63,301 nt of DNA from JBFXDI01 sp050181295 (lineage in GTDB: Bacteria > Pseudomonadota > Alphaproteobacteria > Rhizobiales > Aestuariivirgaceae): positions 1 through 63,301 of the forward strand of contig JBFXDI010000005.1 of assembly GCA_050181295.1 (NCBI GenBank), written 5' to 3'. The position numbers and the translations under genes were made by a program. Under the pieces are notes generated by a model. It was not told the origin of the DNA. It saw only the letters and a program-made list of their open reading frames with translations, and ran no database searches. Shown piece after piece: positions 19,835 through 27,077 of the stretch. Each line of letters opens with the position of its first letter. The first letter of the stretch is position 1.

Positions 19835-20912
19835 GATCGTCGCTCCCGGCGGAACCGTCGGCATATTGGGCGGCGGGCAGCTCGGGCGCATGCTGGCGCT
19901 CGCCGCCGCCAGGCTCGGCCTCAGGTGCCATGTCTATGCGCCCCCGGGCGACAATCCCGCCTTCCAGGTGGCGGCGCTGCACACCGCGGCAGCCTATGAC
20001 GACAAGGCGGCTCTCGACCGCTTCGCGAGAAGCGTCGACGTCGCGACCTTCGAGTTCGAGAACGTGCCGGCGGAAACGGTCGAGCGGCTCGCGGCGCTGA
20101 CGCGCGTCGCACCCTCCGGACGCGCGCTTGCCGTCTCACAGGACAGGCTTGCGGAAAAGACCTTCATCGCGGGTCTCGGCATTCCCGTCGCCCCCTTCGC
20201 GGCGGTCGACGGCGTGGCCGATCTCAACGAGGCGGTGGCGCGCATCGGATGCCCCGCGATCCTGAAGACGCGCCGGCTCGGCTATGACGGCAAGGGGCAG
20301 GCGAAGATCCTCGATCCGCATGGGATCGATGCGGCATGGCGCGCAGTGGGCGAGAAATCATGCGTGCTCGAGGGCTTCGTGCCCTTCGCGGCGGAGCTCT
20401 CCGTGATCGCGGCGCGCGGCAGCGACGGCAGCTTCGCGGCCTACGACGTGCCGCTCAACGTGCACGCCAACCACATTCTTTCGACCTCAACCGTGCCGGC
20501 GGGCATATCGGATGCAACGCTTCAGAACGTGCGCGCCATCGCGAAATCCATCACAGACGGACTCGGCTATGTGGGCGTGATCGGGGTCGAGCTGTTCCTC
20601 CTGCGCGAAGGGGAAGGGGAGCGGCTGGTGGTGAACGAGATCGCGCCCCGCGTGCACAACTCCGGGCACTGGACGCTCGATGCCTGCACGGTCAGCCAGT
20701 TCGAGCAGCATATCCGCGCGGTGGCAGGCTGGCCGCTCGGCGATCCCTCCCGCCACAGCGATGCAGTGATGCACAACCTTATCGGGGATGACGTCCACGC
20801 CTGGAAGGACTGGGCGGAAAAGCCCGGCGCAGCGGTGCATCTCTACGGCAAGGCGGAAGCGCGGCCGGGGCGCAAGATGGGTCACGTGACGGTGATCAAG
20901 CCGCGACCCTGA
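19827..20912 (+). CDS. purK: N5-carboxyaminoimidazole ribonucleotide synthase, PurK
   Basis: The protein has 361 residues from ATG 19827, which lies inside the last codons of purE. An in-frame ATG at 19800 would only add a basic tail that is a shifted reading of purE. ATP-grasp features are clear: 'GGGQLGRMLALAAARLG' at the N-terminus, 'FEFENVPAE', 'KTRRLGYDGKGQ' (ATP loop), 'EGFVPFAAELSVIAAR' and 'NEIAPRVHNSGHWT' (metal/ATP site). It converts AIR, ATP and bicarbonate to N5-CAIR. Confidence 0.96.
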   Translation: MPEIVAPGGTVGILGGGQLGRMLALAAARLGLRCHVYAPPGDNPAFQVAALHTAAAYDDKAALDRFARSVDVATFEFENVPAETVERLAALTRVAPSGRALAVSQDRLAEKTFIAGLGIPVAPFAAVDGVADLNEAVARIGCPAILKTRRLGYDGKGQAKILDPHGIDAAWRAVGEKSCVLEGFVPFAAELSVIAARGSDGSFAAYDVPLNVHANHILSTSTVPAGISDATLQNVRAIAKSITDGLGYVGVIGVELFLLREGEGERLVVNEIAPRVHNSGHWTLDACTVSQFEQHIRAVAGWPLGDPSRHSDAVMHNLIGDDVHAWKDWAEKPGAAVHLYGKAEARPGRKMGHVTVIKPRP

Positions 20913-21015
20913 TCTCGCCCGGTCCGGCTCGTTGCCGCAGCTGGAGCGGCATTGGACAAAATCCAGCTCTGATGCCATATTGAATGCCATAGAAAGACGT
21001 CAAAGGAATGGCATC

Positions 21016-21516
21016 ATGGCCACCACCAAGCGAGCGCAAAAATCCCAGGACCGTTCCAAGCCCGCCAGGAAAAAGGCTCGCAGGCTGGCGACGACGGGAC
21101 AGTTTGCCGTCAAGGCGGCAAAAAGGAAGCCGAGCAGCACGTCGCCTGGCCTGAGCGGGGGGATGCTGGTGAAGGCGCTCATGGATGCCAGGGGCACGGT
21201 GTCCGCCGATCTGGTGGCGAAGCGGTTCGGCATGTCGAAGATCCAGCTTGCCGAGACGGTCGGCCTGCCGCGCGAGACGGTCTACCGCGCCCAGCGCCTC
21301 AACGCTCCGAAGGCGCAGGCGCGCACGACCGAGATGCTGGAAATCGTTGCCCGCATTGTCGACTGGGCGGGAGGGGAGAAGCAGGCCCTGGCGTGGTATC
21401 GCGCCGAACCCATCGCAGCGTTCGGCGGCCGGACCGCGGAAGCGCTCGTCAAGGAAGGCAGGGCCGCGGCCGTCCGCAACTATCTCGATCATGTCGCGAC
21501 GGGCGGGTTCGCTTGA
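21016..21516 (+). CDS. Xre/MbcA/ParS-type antitoxin of a RES module
   Basis: The protein has 166 residues from ATG 21016, preceded by 'AAAGGAA'. The first ~50 residues are unusually Lys/Arg-rich ('KRAQKSQDRSKPARKKARR'). The rest is the DUF2384-type antitoxin: a HTH ('SADLVAKRFGMSKIQLAETVGLPRETVY') followed by the MbcA/ParS C-terminal domain ('VDWAGGEKQALAWYRAEPIAAFGGRTAEALVKEG...VRNYLDHVATGGFA'). This domain blocks the RES toxin active site. It lies 4 bp over the toxin start, in the antitoxin-first order usual for these modules. Confidence 0.88.
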   Translation: MATTKRAQKSQDRSKPARKKARRLATTGQFAVKAAKRKPSSTSPGLSGGMLVKALMDARGTVSADLVAKRFGMSKIQLAETVGLPRETVYRAQRLNAPKAQARTTEMLEIVARIVDWAGGEKQALAWYRAEPIAAFGGRTAEALVKEGRAAAVRNYLDHVATGGFA

Positions 21517-22052
21517 GGTGGCAGGGCACCTGCTATCGCGCACACGATCCCCGATGGGCCTGGACGCCGACCTCCGGGGAGGGCGCTGCTGCCAAGGGAG
21601 GCCGCTTCAATCCCGTTGGGGTGCCCGCTCTCTATCTTGCGCTCAGCATCGAAGGCATGCTCCTCGAGATGGGGCACGGATTTGCGCACCGCTTCGACCC
21701 CTTGACCGTCTGCTCCTCCAGCGTCGATGTCGATGATCTCGCCGATCTGAGGACCGTGAGGGGACGGGCCGCAGAAGGCGTGAAGCTGGCCGACATGGAG
21801 TGTGCCTGGAGCCACGAACTCGCGCTCGGGAAGGTTCCACCGTCATGGCGCATCAGCACGGCGCTCATCGAAAGGGGCGCGGCGGGCATCCTCGTGCCGT
21901 CCTTCGCCACGGGTGCAAGGTCCGATATAGGCAACCTCGTGCTGTGGCGCTGGGGGGCGTCGCTTCCGCACAAGGTCGAAGTGCACGATCCGGAAGGCCG
22001 GCTGCCGAGGGATCAGGCGTCCTGGGCGGATCCCTCCCAAAAGGGCTCCTGA
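21513..22052 (+). CDS. RES-domain toxin (NAD+-targeting)
   Basis: I place the start at TTG 21513, whose last two bases lie in the antitoxin stop (TTGA), giving 179 residues; the frame has no ATG or GTG near the domain start. RES-fold features are 'CYRAHDPRWAW' (catalytic Arg), 'KGGRFNPVGVPALYLALSIEGMLLEMGHG' (Glu) and 'GARSDIGNLVLWRW' (Ser). Characterised RES toxins degrade NAD+ or modify PRPP synthetase. Translation coupled to the antitoxin, with a rare start codon, would keep toxin levels low. Confidence 0.85.
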   Translation: MRWQGTCYRAHDPRWAWTPTSGEGAAAKGGRFNPVGVPALYLALSIEGMLLEMGHGFAHRFDPLTVCSSSVDVDDLADLRTVRGRAAEGVKLADMECAWSHELALGKVPPSWRISTALIERGAAGILVPSFATGARSDIGNLVLWRWGASLPHKVEVHDPEGRLPRDQASWADPSQKGS

Positions 22053-22074
22053 CCCCCTCGACAGGGGGCTTTGG
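22053..22074 (+). terminator. Short GC hairpin after the RES toxin
   Basis: CCCCCT-cgac-AGGGGG is followed by 'ctttggct', only a weak T-run. It directly follows the stop codon and may terminate or stabilise the toxin mRNA. Confidence 0.4.
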
Positions 22075-22197
22075 CTCTGGTACACCCGCCGGCAATCTTC
22101 GGGGATGATTCCCCGGAGGCGCTCCTGTGCATCCCCGGATGTCCTTCCGCGCCTCAAGATTCTGGACAACACACTGGATCAATCACGGGACTGGCTC

Positions 22198-22434
22198 GTG
22201 CAGGTAATCGTTCGCGACAACAACGTCGATCAGGCGCTCAAGGCCCTCAAGAAGAAGATGCAGCGCGAGGGCATTTTCCGCGAGATGAAGCTCCGCGGCC
22301 ACTACGAAAAACCCTCCGAGAGACGCGCCCGCGAGAAGGCCGAGGCCATCCGACGCGCCCGCAAGCTCGCCCGCAAGCGCGCCCAGCGCGAGGGCCTGGT
22401 GGCCGGCGCTCCGCGCCGCGCACCCGCGAAGTAA
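22198..22434 (+). CDS. rpsU: 30S ribosomal protein bS21
   Basis: The protein has 78 residues from GTG 22198. It is highly basic and begins 'VQVIVRDNNVDQALKALKKK', the conserved bS21 start. 'GIFREMKLRGHYEKPSERRA' and a Lys/Arg/Ala-rich tail follow. An in-frame ATG at 22105 would add 31 residues with no bS21 similarity and is rejected. bS21 sits near the anti-Shine-Dalgarno end of 16S and affects initiation. The gene is monocistronic, 145 bp after the RES toxin. Confidence 0.93.
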   Translation: MQVIVRDNNVDQALKALKKKMQREGIFREMKLRGHYEKPSERRAREKAEAIRRARKLARKRAQREGLVAGAPRRAPAK

Positions 22435-22488
22435 TCGGCCGCCCGTCTCCCCCAACGGTTTCATCGACCGACGATCCGGGACAATCGC

Positions 22489-22592
22489 GAGCATGATGCC
22501 GAAAAGTGTGAAGCACTTTTCGGATCACATCATGCTCTCCATAGAATCGATCACGCTTACGAGTTTGGGTTGAACCCAAACTCGTCGTGATC
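22489..22592. repeat. Two-hairpin composite repeat, copy 1
   Basis: Hairpin B (22489-22537) has an outer GAGCATGAT/ATCATGCTC stem and an inner CCGAAAAGTG/CACTTTTCGG stem. Hairpin A (22549-22592) has GATCACG/CGTGATC and an inner ACGAGTTTGGGTT/ACCCAAACTCGT stem. The same pair occurs in reverse order and orientation at 62863-62972. Confidence 0.85.
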
Positions 22593-22810
22593 GAACGCGG
22601 TTTCCGGGATGACAAGAAAAAGGGCCCGGCCGTGACGTCTCCATTGGTTCGTCATTGCCGCCCCGGACTGGGGTTGACCCGGCAATCCTTTGGTTAAGCC
22701 GCCACAAGAAAAGGATGGCCGGCTCGGGGGCCGGCCATGACGCCTTCGAGGGCCTGACGCTTCGGTCACCCCACCCCTGCCCCTCCCCCTTGAGGGGAGG
22801 AGTGCGGATG
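22593..22810. repeat. Intergenic stretch filled with dispersed hairpins
   Basis: After the composite repeat come ATTGCCG...CGGCAAT and ATGGCCGGC-tcgggg-GCCGGCCAT (22654-22738), then a C-rich element 'cacccctgcccctccccc' with its G-rich arm (22767-22806). No reading frame with a ribosome binding site was found between rpsU and the hydrolase gene. Confidence 0.7.
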
Positions 22811-23617
22811 TCAGCCTGAAGGCGCCGCCGCGTGGCGGGAGAGAAACGCATCGAGGCGCTGCCAGAGTTCCGGCGTCATGGCCGCGACGTGGCCGGATCC
22901 CGGCAGCTCGACCATCTCCTTGGGGTCCGGCGCCGCCTCGAACAACCGCCGGCCGAGCGCGACGGGGACGATTGTGTCCCCGGTCCCGTGGAACACGAAG
23001 AGCGGCGAGCGGAGCTTGCCGATCACGTCGGCCGAACGGAACTGGTCGCGCATGAGGAGGCCCACGGGCAGGAACCAGTACTGGCGGCGCGCGACGTCGG
23101 CGGCCGAGGTGAAGGGCGAATCGAGCACGAGCGCCGCCACGCGGTGCTTCACCGCCAGCGGCACGGCTATGCCTGAGCCGAGCGACTCTCCGAAGAGCAC
23201 GATGCGTTCCGGTCCGATGCCGCGCTCGCCAAGGAAGGCGAGCGCCGCCTCGCCGTCGGCGAGAAGGCCGCTCTCGGTCGGGCTGCCGCTCGAGCCGCCA
23301 TAGCCGCGGTAGCCCAACGCCAGAACGCCGTAGCCTGCGTCATGGAAGCGGCGGAAACGCTCGGCGCGGTCGGCGATCGATCCGGCGTTGCCCTGGAAGT
23401 AGACGATCACCGGCTTGTCTCCGGACGCAGGCGCGTACCAGGAGACGAGGCGCTCGCCATCCGCCGGCGCGAGCTCGACGATCTGGAAGTCGGCAAGCCC
23501 CATTTCCGCCGGCGCGATCCGGCGCGTGTCGGGATGGTACTGCATCTGCCGCTGCAGGAAGAACATGGCGCCGGCGAAGGCGACATAGAGGGCGGCGAGG
23601 GCGACGAGGATCTTCAT
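22811..23617 (-). CDS. Membrane-anchored alpha/beta hydrolase, BEM46/ABHD13-like
   Basis: From ATG 23617 the protein has 268 residues. An N-terminal hydrophobic segment ('ILVALAALYVAFAGAMFFL', residues 3-21) anchors it or acts as a signal. Catalytic features are the nucleophile elbow 'LFGESLGSG' (Ser), oxyanion loop 'YFQGNAGSIADR', acid loop 'FHGTGDTIVP' (Asp) and 'PGSGHVAAM' (His). 'LGYRGYGGSSGSPTE' is typical of this subfamily. The substrate is unknown. It stands alone between repeat-rich gaps. Confidence 0.88.
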   Translation of the reverse strand: MKILVALAALYVAFAGAMFFLQRQMQYHPDTRRIAPAEMGLADFQIVELAPADGERLVSWYAPASGDKPVIVYFQGNAGSIADRAERFRRFHDAGYGVLALGYRGYGGSSGSPTESGLLADGEAALAFLGERGIGPERIVLFGESLGSGIAVPLAVKHRVAALVLDSPFTSAADVARRQYWFLPVGLLMRDQFRSADVIGKLRSPLFVFHGTGDTIVPVALGRRLFEAAPDPKEMVELPGSGHVAAMTPELWQRLDAFLSRHAAAPSG

Positions 23618-23715
23618 GGAAGCACTATGAAGCGGCTTGCCTTCATTTGCCATTGCCGGGCTTGTGCAGGCAATTCGCGCATGGCGGACAGGATACCCGC
23701 GTCAGGCGCCTGAAT

Positions 23716-23933
23716 CCCCACCCGGCCGTCGCTATCGCGCCGACCGACCTCCCCCCAAAGGGGAGGTGTGCAGAAAACTGAACCTGCAGGGCTGTTCAAA
23801 CAGAGACTGCGGGATCGATACGCGCACCCCCTTGGGGGAGGTGTGCAGAAACGGAATCTCCGGCCGTCGAAAGAGAAACTGGGGAATCGACACGCGCACC
23901 CCTCCCCCTTCGGGGGGAGGGGCAGGGGTGGGG
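23716..23933. repeat. C/G-rich repeat cluster between hydrolase and kdsD
   Basis: Three related units are present: 'ccccacccggccgtc' with 'cgccgacctccccccaaaggggaggtgtgcag' pairing (from 23716), a shorter 'cacccccttgggggaggtgtgcag' (~23825), and CCCCTCCCCC-ttc-GGGGGGAGGGG with flank 'caggggtgggg' (23901-23933). No gene is seen in 23654-23946. Confidence 0.7.
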
Positions 23934-23946
23934 ATTCAAGGCAAGC

Positions 23947-24954
23947 TCAACGAACGCCGCTGCGCAGCAGGTCGTGCACGTGGACGATGCCGACCGGGCG
24001 GCCGTCCTCCACCACGAAGAGCGCGGTGACGGGCGGGGCGGGCTTGTTCATGTAGGCGAGGGCCTCGGCCGCGAGCGCGTCGGGCGCGATGACCTTCGGC
24101 CGCTTCGTCATGATGTCGCCGGCGCGCCGCTCGAGCAGCGTGGCGCTCATGTTGCGGCGGAGATCGCCGTCGGTGACGATGCCGACGAGCCGGCCCTCCG
24201 CGTCCACGATGCCGACGCAGCCGAAGCTCTTCTCGGTCATCACGAGGAGCGCCTTCGCCATGGTCGTGTCGGGTAAAGCGAGCGGCAGGTCCGCGTGCAT
24301 CAGATCGCGCACATGGGCAAGCGCGGCGCCGAGCCGGCCGCCCGGATGGAGCAAGCGAAATTTTCCGGCGGTGAAGCCCTTGTCCTCGAGCAGCGTGACG
24401 GCGAGCGCGTCGCCGAGCGCCAGCTGCATGGTGGTCGAGGTGGTGGGCGCGAGACCGTTCGGACAGGCCTCCTCGGCCTTCGGCATGAGGAGCGTCACGT
24501 CGGCGGCGTTGGCGATGGTGCTGCCGGCCTTCGCCGTGATGGCGACGAGCGGCACGCCGAAGCGCTTGGCATAGGTGAGGAGATCGCGGAACTCGCCCGT
24601 CTCGCCCGAATTCGACAGCACGAGCAGCGCGTCGTCGGAGGTGATCATGCCGAGGTCGCCGTGGCTCGCCTCGGTCGGGTGGATGAAGATGGCGGGGGAG
24701 CCCGTGGAGGCCAGCGTGGCCGCGATCTTGCGCGCCACATGCCCGCTCTTGCCGACGCCCGAGGCGACGATGCGGCCCTTGACCTTGCGCAGGAGCCCAA
24801 TGGCCGCGACGAAGGCGTCGCCCAGGCCGTCGTCCAGAACGTCGAGCAGCGCCTGGAGCCCCTGGCGCTCGCGCGTCAGGGTGCGGCGGGCCGATTCGAG
24901 ATAGGCGTCGCGGGAGGCGTCCGTGTCGCCCGTGTCCTTCAGCGGCTTGACCAT
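23947..24954 (-). CDS. kdsD: Arabinose-5-phosphate isomerase, KpsF/GutQ family
   Basis: The protein has 335 residues from ATG 24954, preceded by AGGA at 8 nt. The SIS domain includes 'IVASGVGKSGHVARKIAATLASTGSPAIFI', 'EASHGDLG' and 'LSNSGETGEF', and is followed by two CBS domains ('VGIVTDGDLRRNMS', 'VGIVHVHDLLRSG'). KdsD converts ribulose-5-phosphate to arabinose-5-phosphate, the first step of Kdo synthesis for LPS. The outer-membrane barrel gene is divergent. The kdsD rather than gutQ assignment rests on the absence of sorbitol genes nearby. Confidence 0.9.
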   Translation of the reverse strand: MVKPLKDTGDTDASRDAYLESARRTLTRERQGLQALLDVLDDGLGDAFVAAIGLLRKVKGRIVASGVGKSGHVARKIAATLASTGSPAIFIHPTEASHGDLGMITSDDALLVLSNSGETGEFRDLLTYAKRFGVPLVAITAKAGSTIANAADVTLLMPKAEEACPNGLAPTTSTTMQLALGDALAVTLLEDKGFTAGKFRLLHPGGRLGAALAHVRDLMHADLPLALPDTTMAKALLVMTEKSFGCVGIVDAEGRLVGIVTDGDLRRNMSATLLERRAGDIMTKRPKVIAPDALAAEALAYMNKPAPPVTALFVVEDGRPVGIVHVHDLLRSGVR

Positions 24955-25053
24955 GACGTACATCCTAGCGGAAGCGGGCGCGCCCGGGGACTGGATTCGG
25001 CGCGGGAGCCGCGCAACCCGAGAAGGCCGGCCGTCCTCGAGCAGCACAGCAGG

Positions 25054-25069
25054 TTGACGGCCTGTTAAC
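25054..25069 (+). promoter_or_regulatory. CtrA-like box upstream of the beta-barrel gene
   Basis: TTGA-N7-TTAAC matches the alphaproteobacterial CtrA consensus TTAA-N7-TTAAC with one mismatch. It lies 93 bp before the ATG at 25162 and could also act on the divergent kdsD. Such a motif can occur by chance, so support is modest. Confidence 0.35.
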
Positions 25070-25161
25070 CATGATCCCGCTAGCTTGCCAAGCATGCTCG
25101 AGAGGCAAGCGCCGCCCGCATGCCGCCCTCGATCCGAAGCTCCGCCGCCTTCGAGAGGACG

Positions 25162-26565
25162 ATGGGCCGCAACCATATTGCCGCACTGCTGGCGCTCCTG
25201 CTGATCGGAGGGTTCCGTCCCGCCCTGGCGCAGGAGGCCGACATGCTCCGTGGGACGCAGGACCCCCTTGCACCCCTCGAGGAGGCCGATCCGACGCTCA
25301 GGGGTACGGAGGACATCGACACCCAGCAGGGGCTCGCGATCCCGGCGCCGCCACCCCCGCCACAGCTCACCGTTGGACCCGCGCCGGAGGAGAGCGAGCC
25401 GCCGCTTCGCCGCAAGGGCGCGGAGGAGGAACCCTTCGCGCCGCTCGGCGTCAGGACCGGCGGCCTCATCCTCTATCCGGCGCTCGAGCTCGGCGGCGTC
25501 GTCACCGACAATGTGCGGCAGACGAAGCGCGACCGGAAGAGCGACATCGGCCTCAGGGTCGCGCCGGCGCTCAGGGTCGAGAGCGACTGGGTGCGGCACG
25601 CGCTCCGCCTCTCGGCCAACGGCGACTTCACCTTCTACGAGACCTATGACGACTTCAACCGCACCAACCTCGACGCGGAGGCGGGGTTGCGGCTCGACGT
25701 CAGGCGCTCGACCACGCTCGACCTCACGGCGAACTACAGCCTCACCCAGACCTCGTCCTCCGACATCGAGGTGCCGAACAACGCGGTCGGGCAGCGGCAG
25801 GACGAGGAGGCGGGCGTGCTCGCGGCGCTCAAGCACCGCTTCAACCGCCTGGAGGCGACGCTCACCACCGGCGCCTCGTGGCTCTTCTACGGCGACGTCG
25901 ATCTCGCAGGCGGCGGAACGGAAGACAACTCCGACCGCGACTATGTGGAGCCGAGCGCGGGCCTAAGACTCGGCTACGAGGCCTCGCCCGCTTTCACGCC
26001 CTTCATCGAGGCGGTCTATGCGCCGCGTATCCACCACAAGGAAGTCGACCGCTCGGGCCTGCGGCGCGATTCCGACGGCGGATATGCGCGCGCCGGCACG
26101 GCCTTCAACGTCTCCGAGATCTGGTCCGGCGAGGCGGCGCTTCGGGTTGACGTGCGCGACTACGAGGATCCAACGCTCGACACCGAAGCGCTCGTGGGCT
26201 TCGACGCCAACGTCTCCTGGCGGCCGACGCGGCTGACGACGGTGACGCTCACCGGCAAGACCGGGCTCGAGGAGAGCTCGTTGCCGGGGGTGAGCGCAGT
26301 CCGTTCCTACGAGGCGGGCCTCGATGTCACGCACGCGCTGCGGGAGAACATCATTTTAAGCGCCGGGACCGGCTTCGCCTTCGCGGACTATCCGGGCAAG
26401 TCGGACGACGAGTGGCAGGCGGACGCCAACCTCGCGCTCTCCTATATCCTCAGGCGCAACATCGAGTTCGTGCTCGGCTACGAGTTCACGCATCTGGAAA
26501 GCAAGGCGCCGGACGACGGCTATACCGAGAACCGCGTGACGGCGGGCATGCGCTTCAGGCTGTAG
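25162..26565 (+). CDS. Outer-membrane beta-barrel protein (BBP2-like)
   Basis: The protein has 467 residues from ATG 25162, preceded by 'gagaggac'. A signal peptide ('HIAALLALLLIGGFRPALAQ') is followed by a ~75-residue Pro/Glu-rich periplasmic linker, then many amphipathic beta-strands ('LRLSANGDFTFYETYDD', 'TLDLTANYSLTQTSS', 'EFVLGYEFTHLES'), ending 'VTAGMRFRL' with an aromatic-basic C-terminus suited to BAM recognition. It resembles BBP2-type putative porins that accompany exopolysaccharide export in Rhizobiales. No export partner is adjacent, so transport of polysaccharide is only a guess. Confidence 0.82.
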   Translation: MGRNHIAALLALLLIGGFRPALAQEADMLRGTQDPLAPLEEADPTLRGTEDIDTQQGLAIPAPPPPPQLTVGPAPEESEPPLRRKGAEEEPFAPLGVRTGGLILYPALELGGVVTDNVRQTKRDRKSDIGLRVAPALRVESDWVRHALRLSANGDFTFYETYDDFNRTNLDAEAGLRLDVRRSTTLDLTANYSLTQTSSSDIEVPNNAVGQRQDEEAGVLAALKHRFNRLEATLTTGASWLFYGDVDLAGGGTEDNSDRDYVEPSAGLRLGYEASPAFTPFIEAVYAPRIHHKEVDRSGLRRDSDGGYARAGTAFNVSEIWSGEAALRVDVRDYEDPTLDTEALVGFDANVSWRPTRLTTVTLTGKTGLEESSLPGVSAVRSYEAGLDVTHALRENIILSAGTGFAFADYPGKSDDEWQADANLALSYILRRNIEFVLGYEFTHLESKAPDDGYTENRVTAGMRFRL

Positions 26566-26595
26566 AGACGCTTCTGGCAGCATCTTTCCCTCGAG

Positions 26596-26740
26596 GGGGA
26601 GGGGCAGGGGCAGGGGTGGGGTGATGAACCTCAGTGCACGCAGAACCCCACCCGGCCCGCGCTTCGCGCGCGCCGACCTCCCCCCATAGGCTTGCGCACG
26701 GACGGGCCAAGGCCCGATCCGGGTGGGGAGGTGTGCCGCT
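26596..26740. repeat. C/G-rich repeat pair after the beta-barrel gene
   Basis: 'gggggaggggcaggggcagg' (26594 onward) is the G-rich arm of the family seen at 22767 and 23901. At 26646-26740, 'ccccacccggcccgcgcttc' is followed by 'cgccgacctcccccca' and ends 'ggtggggaggtgtgc', the same design as the unit at 23716. Both lie between stop codons of convergent genes. Confidence 0.65.
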
Positions 26741-26753
26741 GGGCCATGGACAA

Positions 26754-27077
26754 CTACTCCCGCGTCCGGTCCCAGGCTTCTAACTCGTGCGCGATGGAGC
26801 GGGCGACGAGCTCGCGCCACACGGGCTCGGCGATCGCGGGCGAAAGGCCCTCGCGGCGCCCGGCCTCCAGCACCTTCGACACCACCTCCTCGATGCGCTC
26901 GGCGTCATGCACCTCGTCGCGGCGCATCTTGATGCGCGCCGCCGCCTCCATGTAGCGCTGGCGCACGGCCATGAGGGCGACCAGCGCCCGGTCGAGCGCG
27001 TCCACACCCTCGCGCACCTCGGCCATGGTGCGGCAGGCTTCCGGCGCGAGGCCGCGGATCGCAGGATCGATCTTCAT
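26754..27077 (-). CDS. Chorismate mutase, AroQ type
   Basis: This 107-residue all-helical protein is of AroQ length. 'VREGVDALDRALVALMAVRQ' gives the long first helix with the first active-site Arg, 'AAARIKMRRDEVHDAERIEEVV' supplies Lys, Asp and Glu/Arg positions, and the C-terminal helix ends 'VARSIAHELEAW'. It converts chorismate to prephenate for Phe/Tyr synthesis; isochorismate-pyruvate lyase is a less likely alternative. There is no signal peptide. The start directly abuts the stop of the SGNH-like gene, so they are co-transcribed, an unusual partner for this enzyme. Confidence 0.87.
   Translation of the reverse strand: MKIDPAIRGLAPEACRTMAEVREGVDALDRALVALMAVRQRYMEAAARIKMRRDEVHDAERIEEVVSKVLEAGRREGLSPAIAEPVWRELVARSIAHELEAWDRTRE

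Noticed and set aside
22105..22197. ATG start adding 31 residues to bS21
   Set aside because: The bS21 sequence begins at 'VQVIVRDNN' (GTG 22198) and the upstream residues have no similarity.
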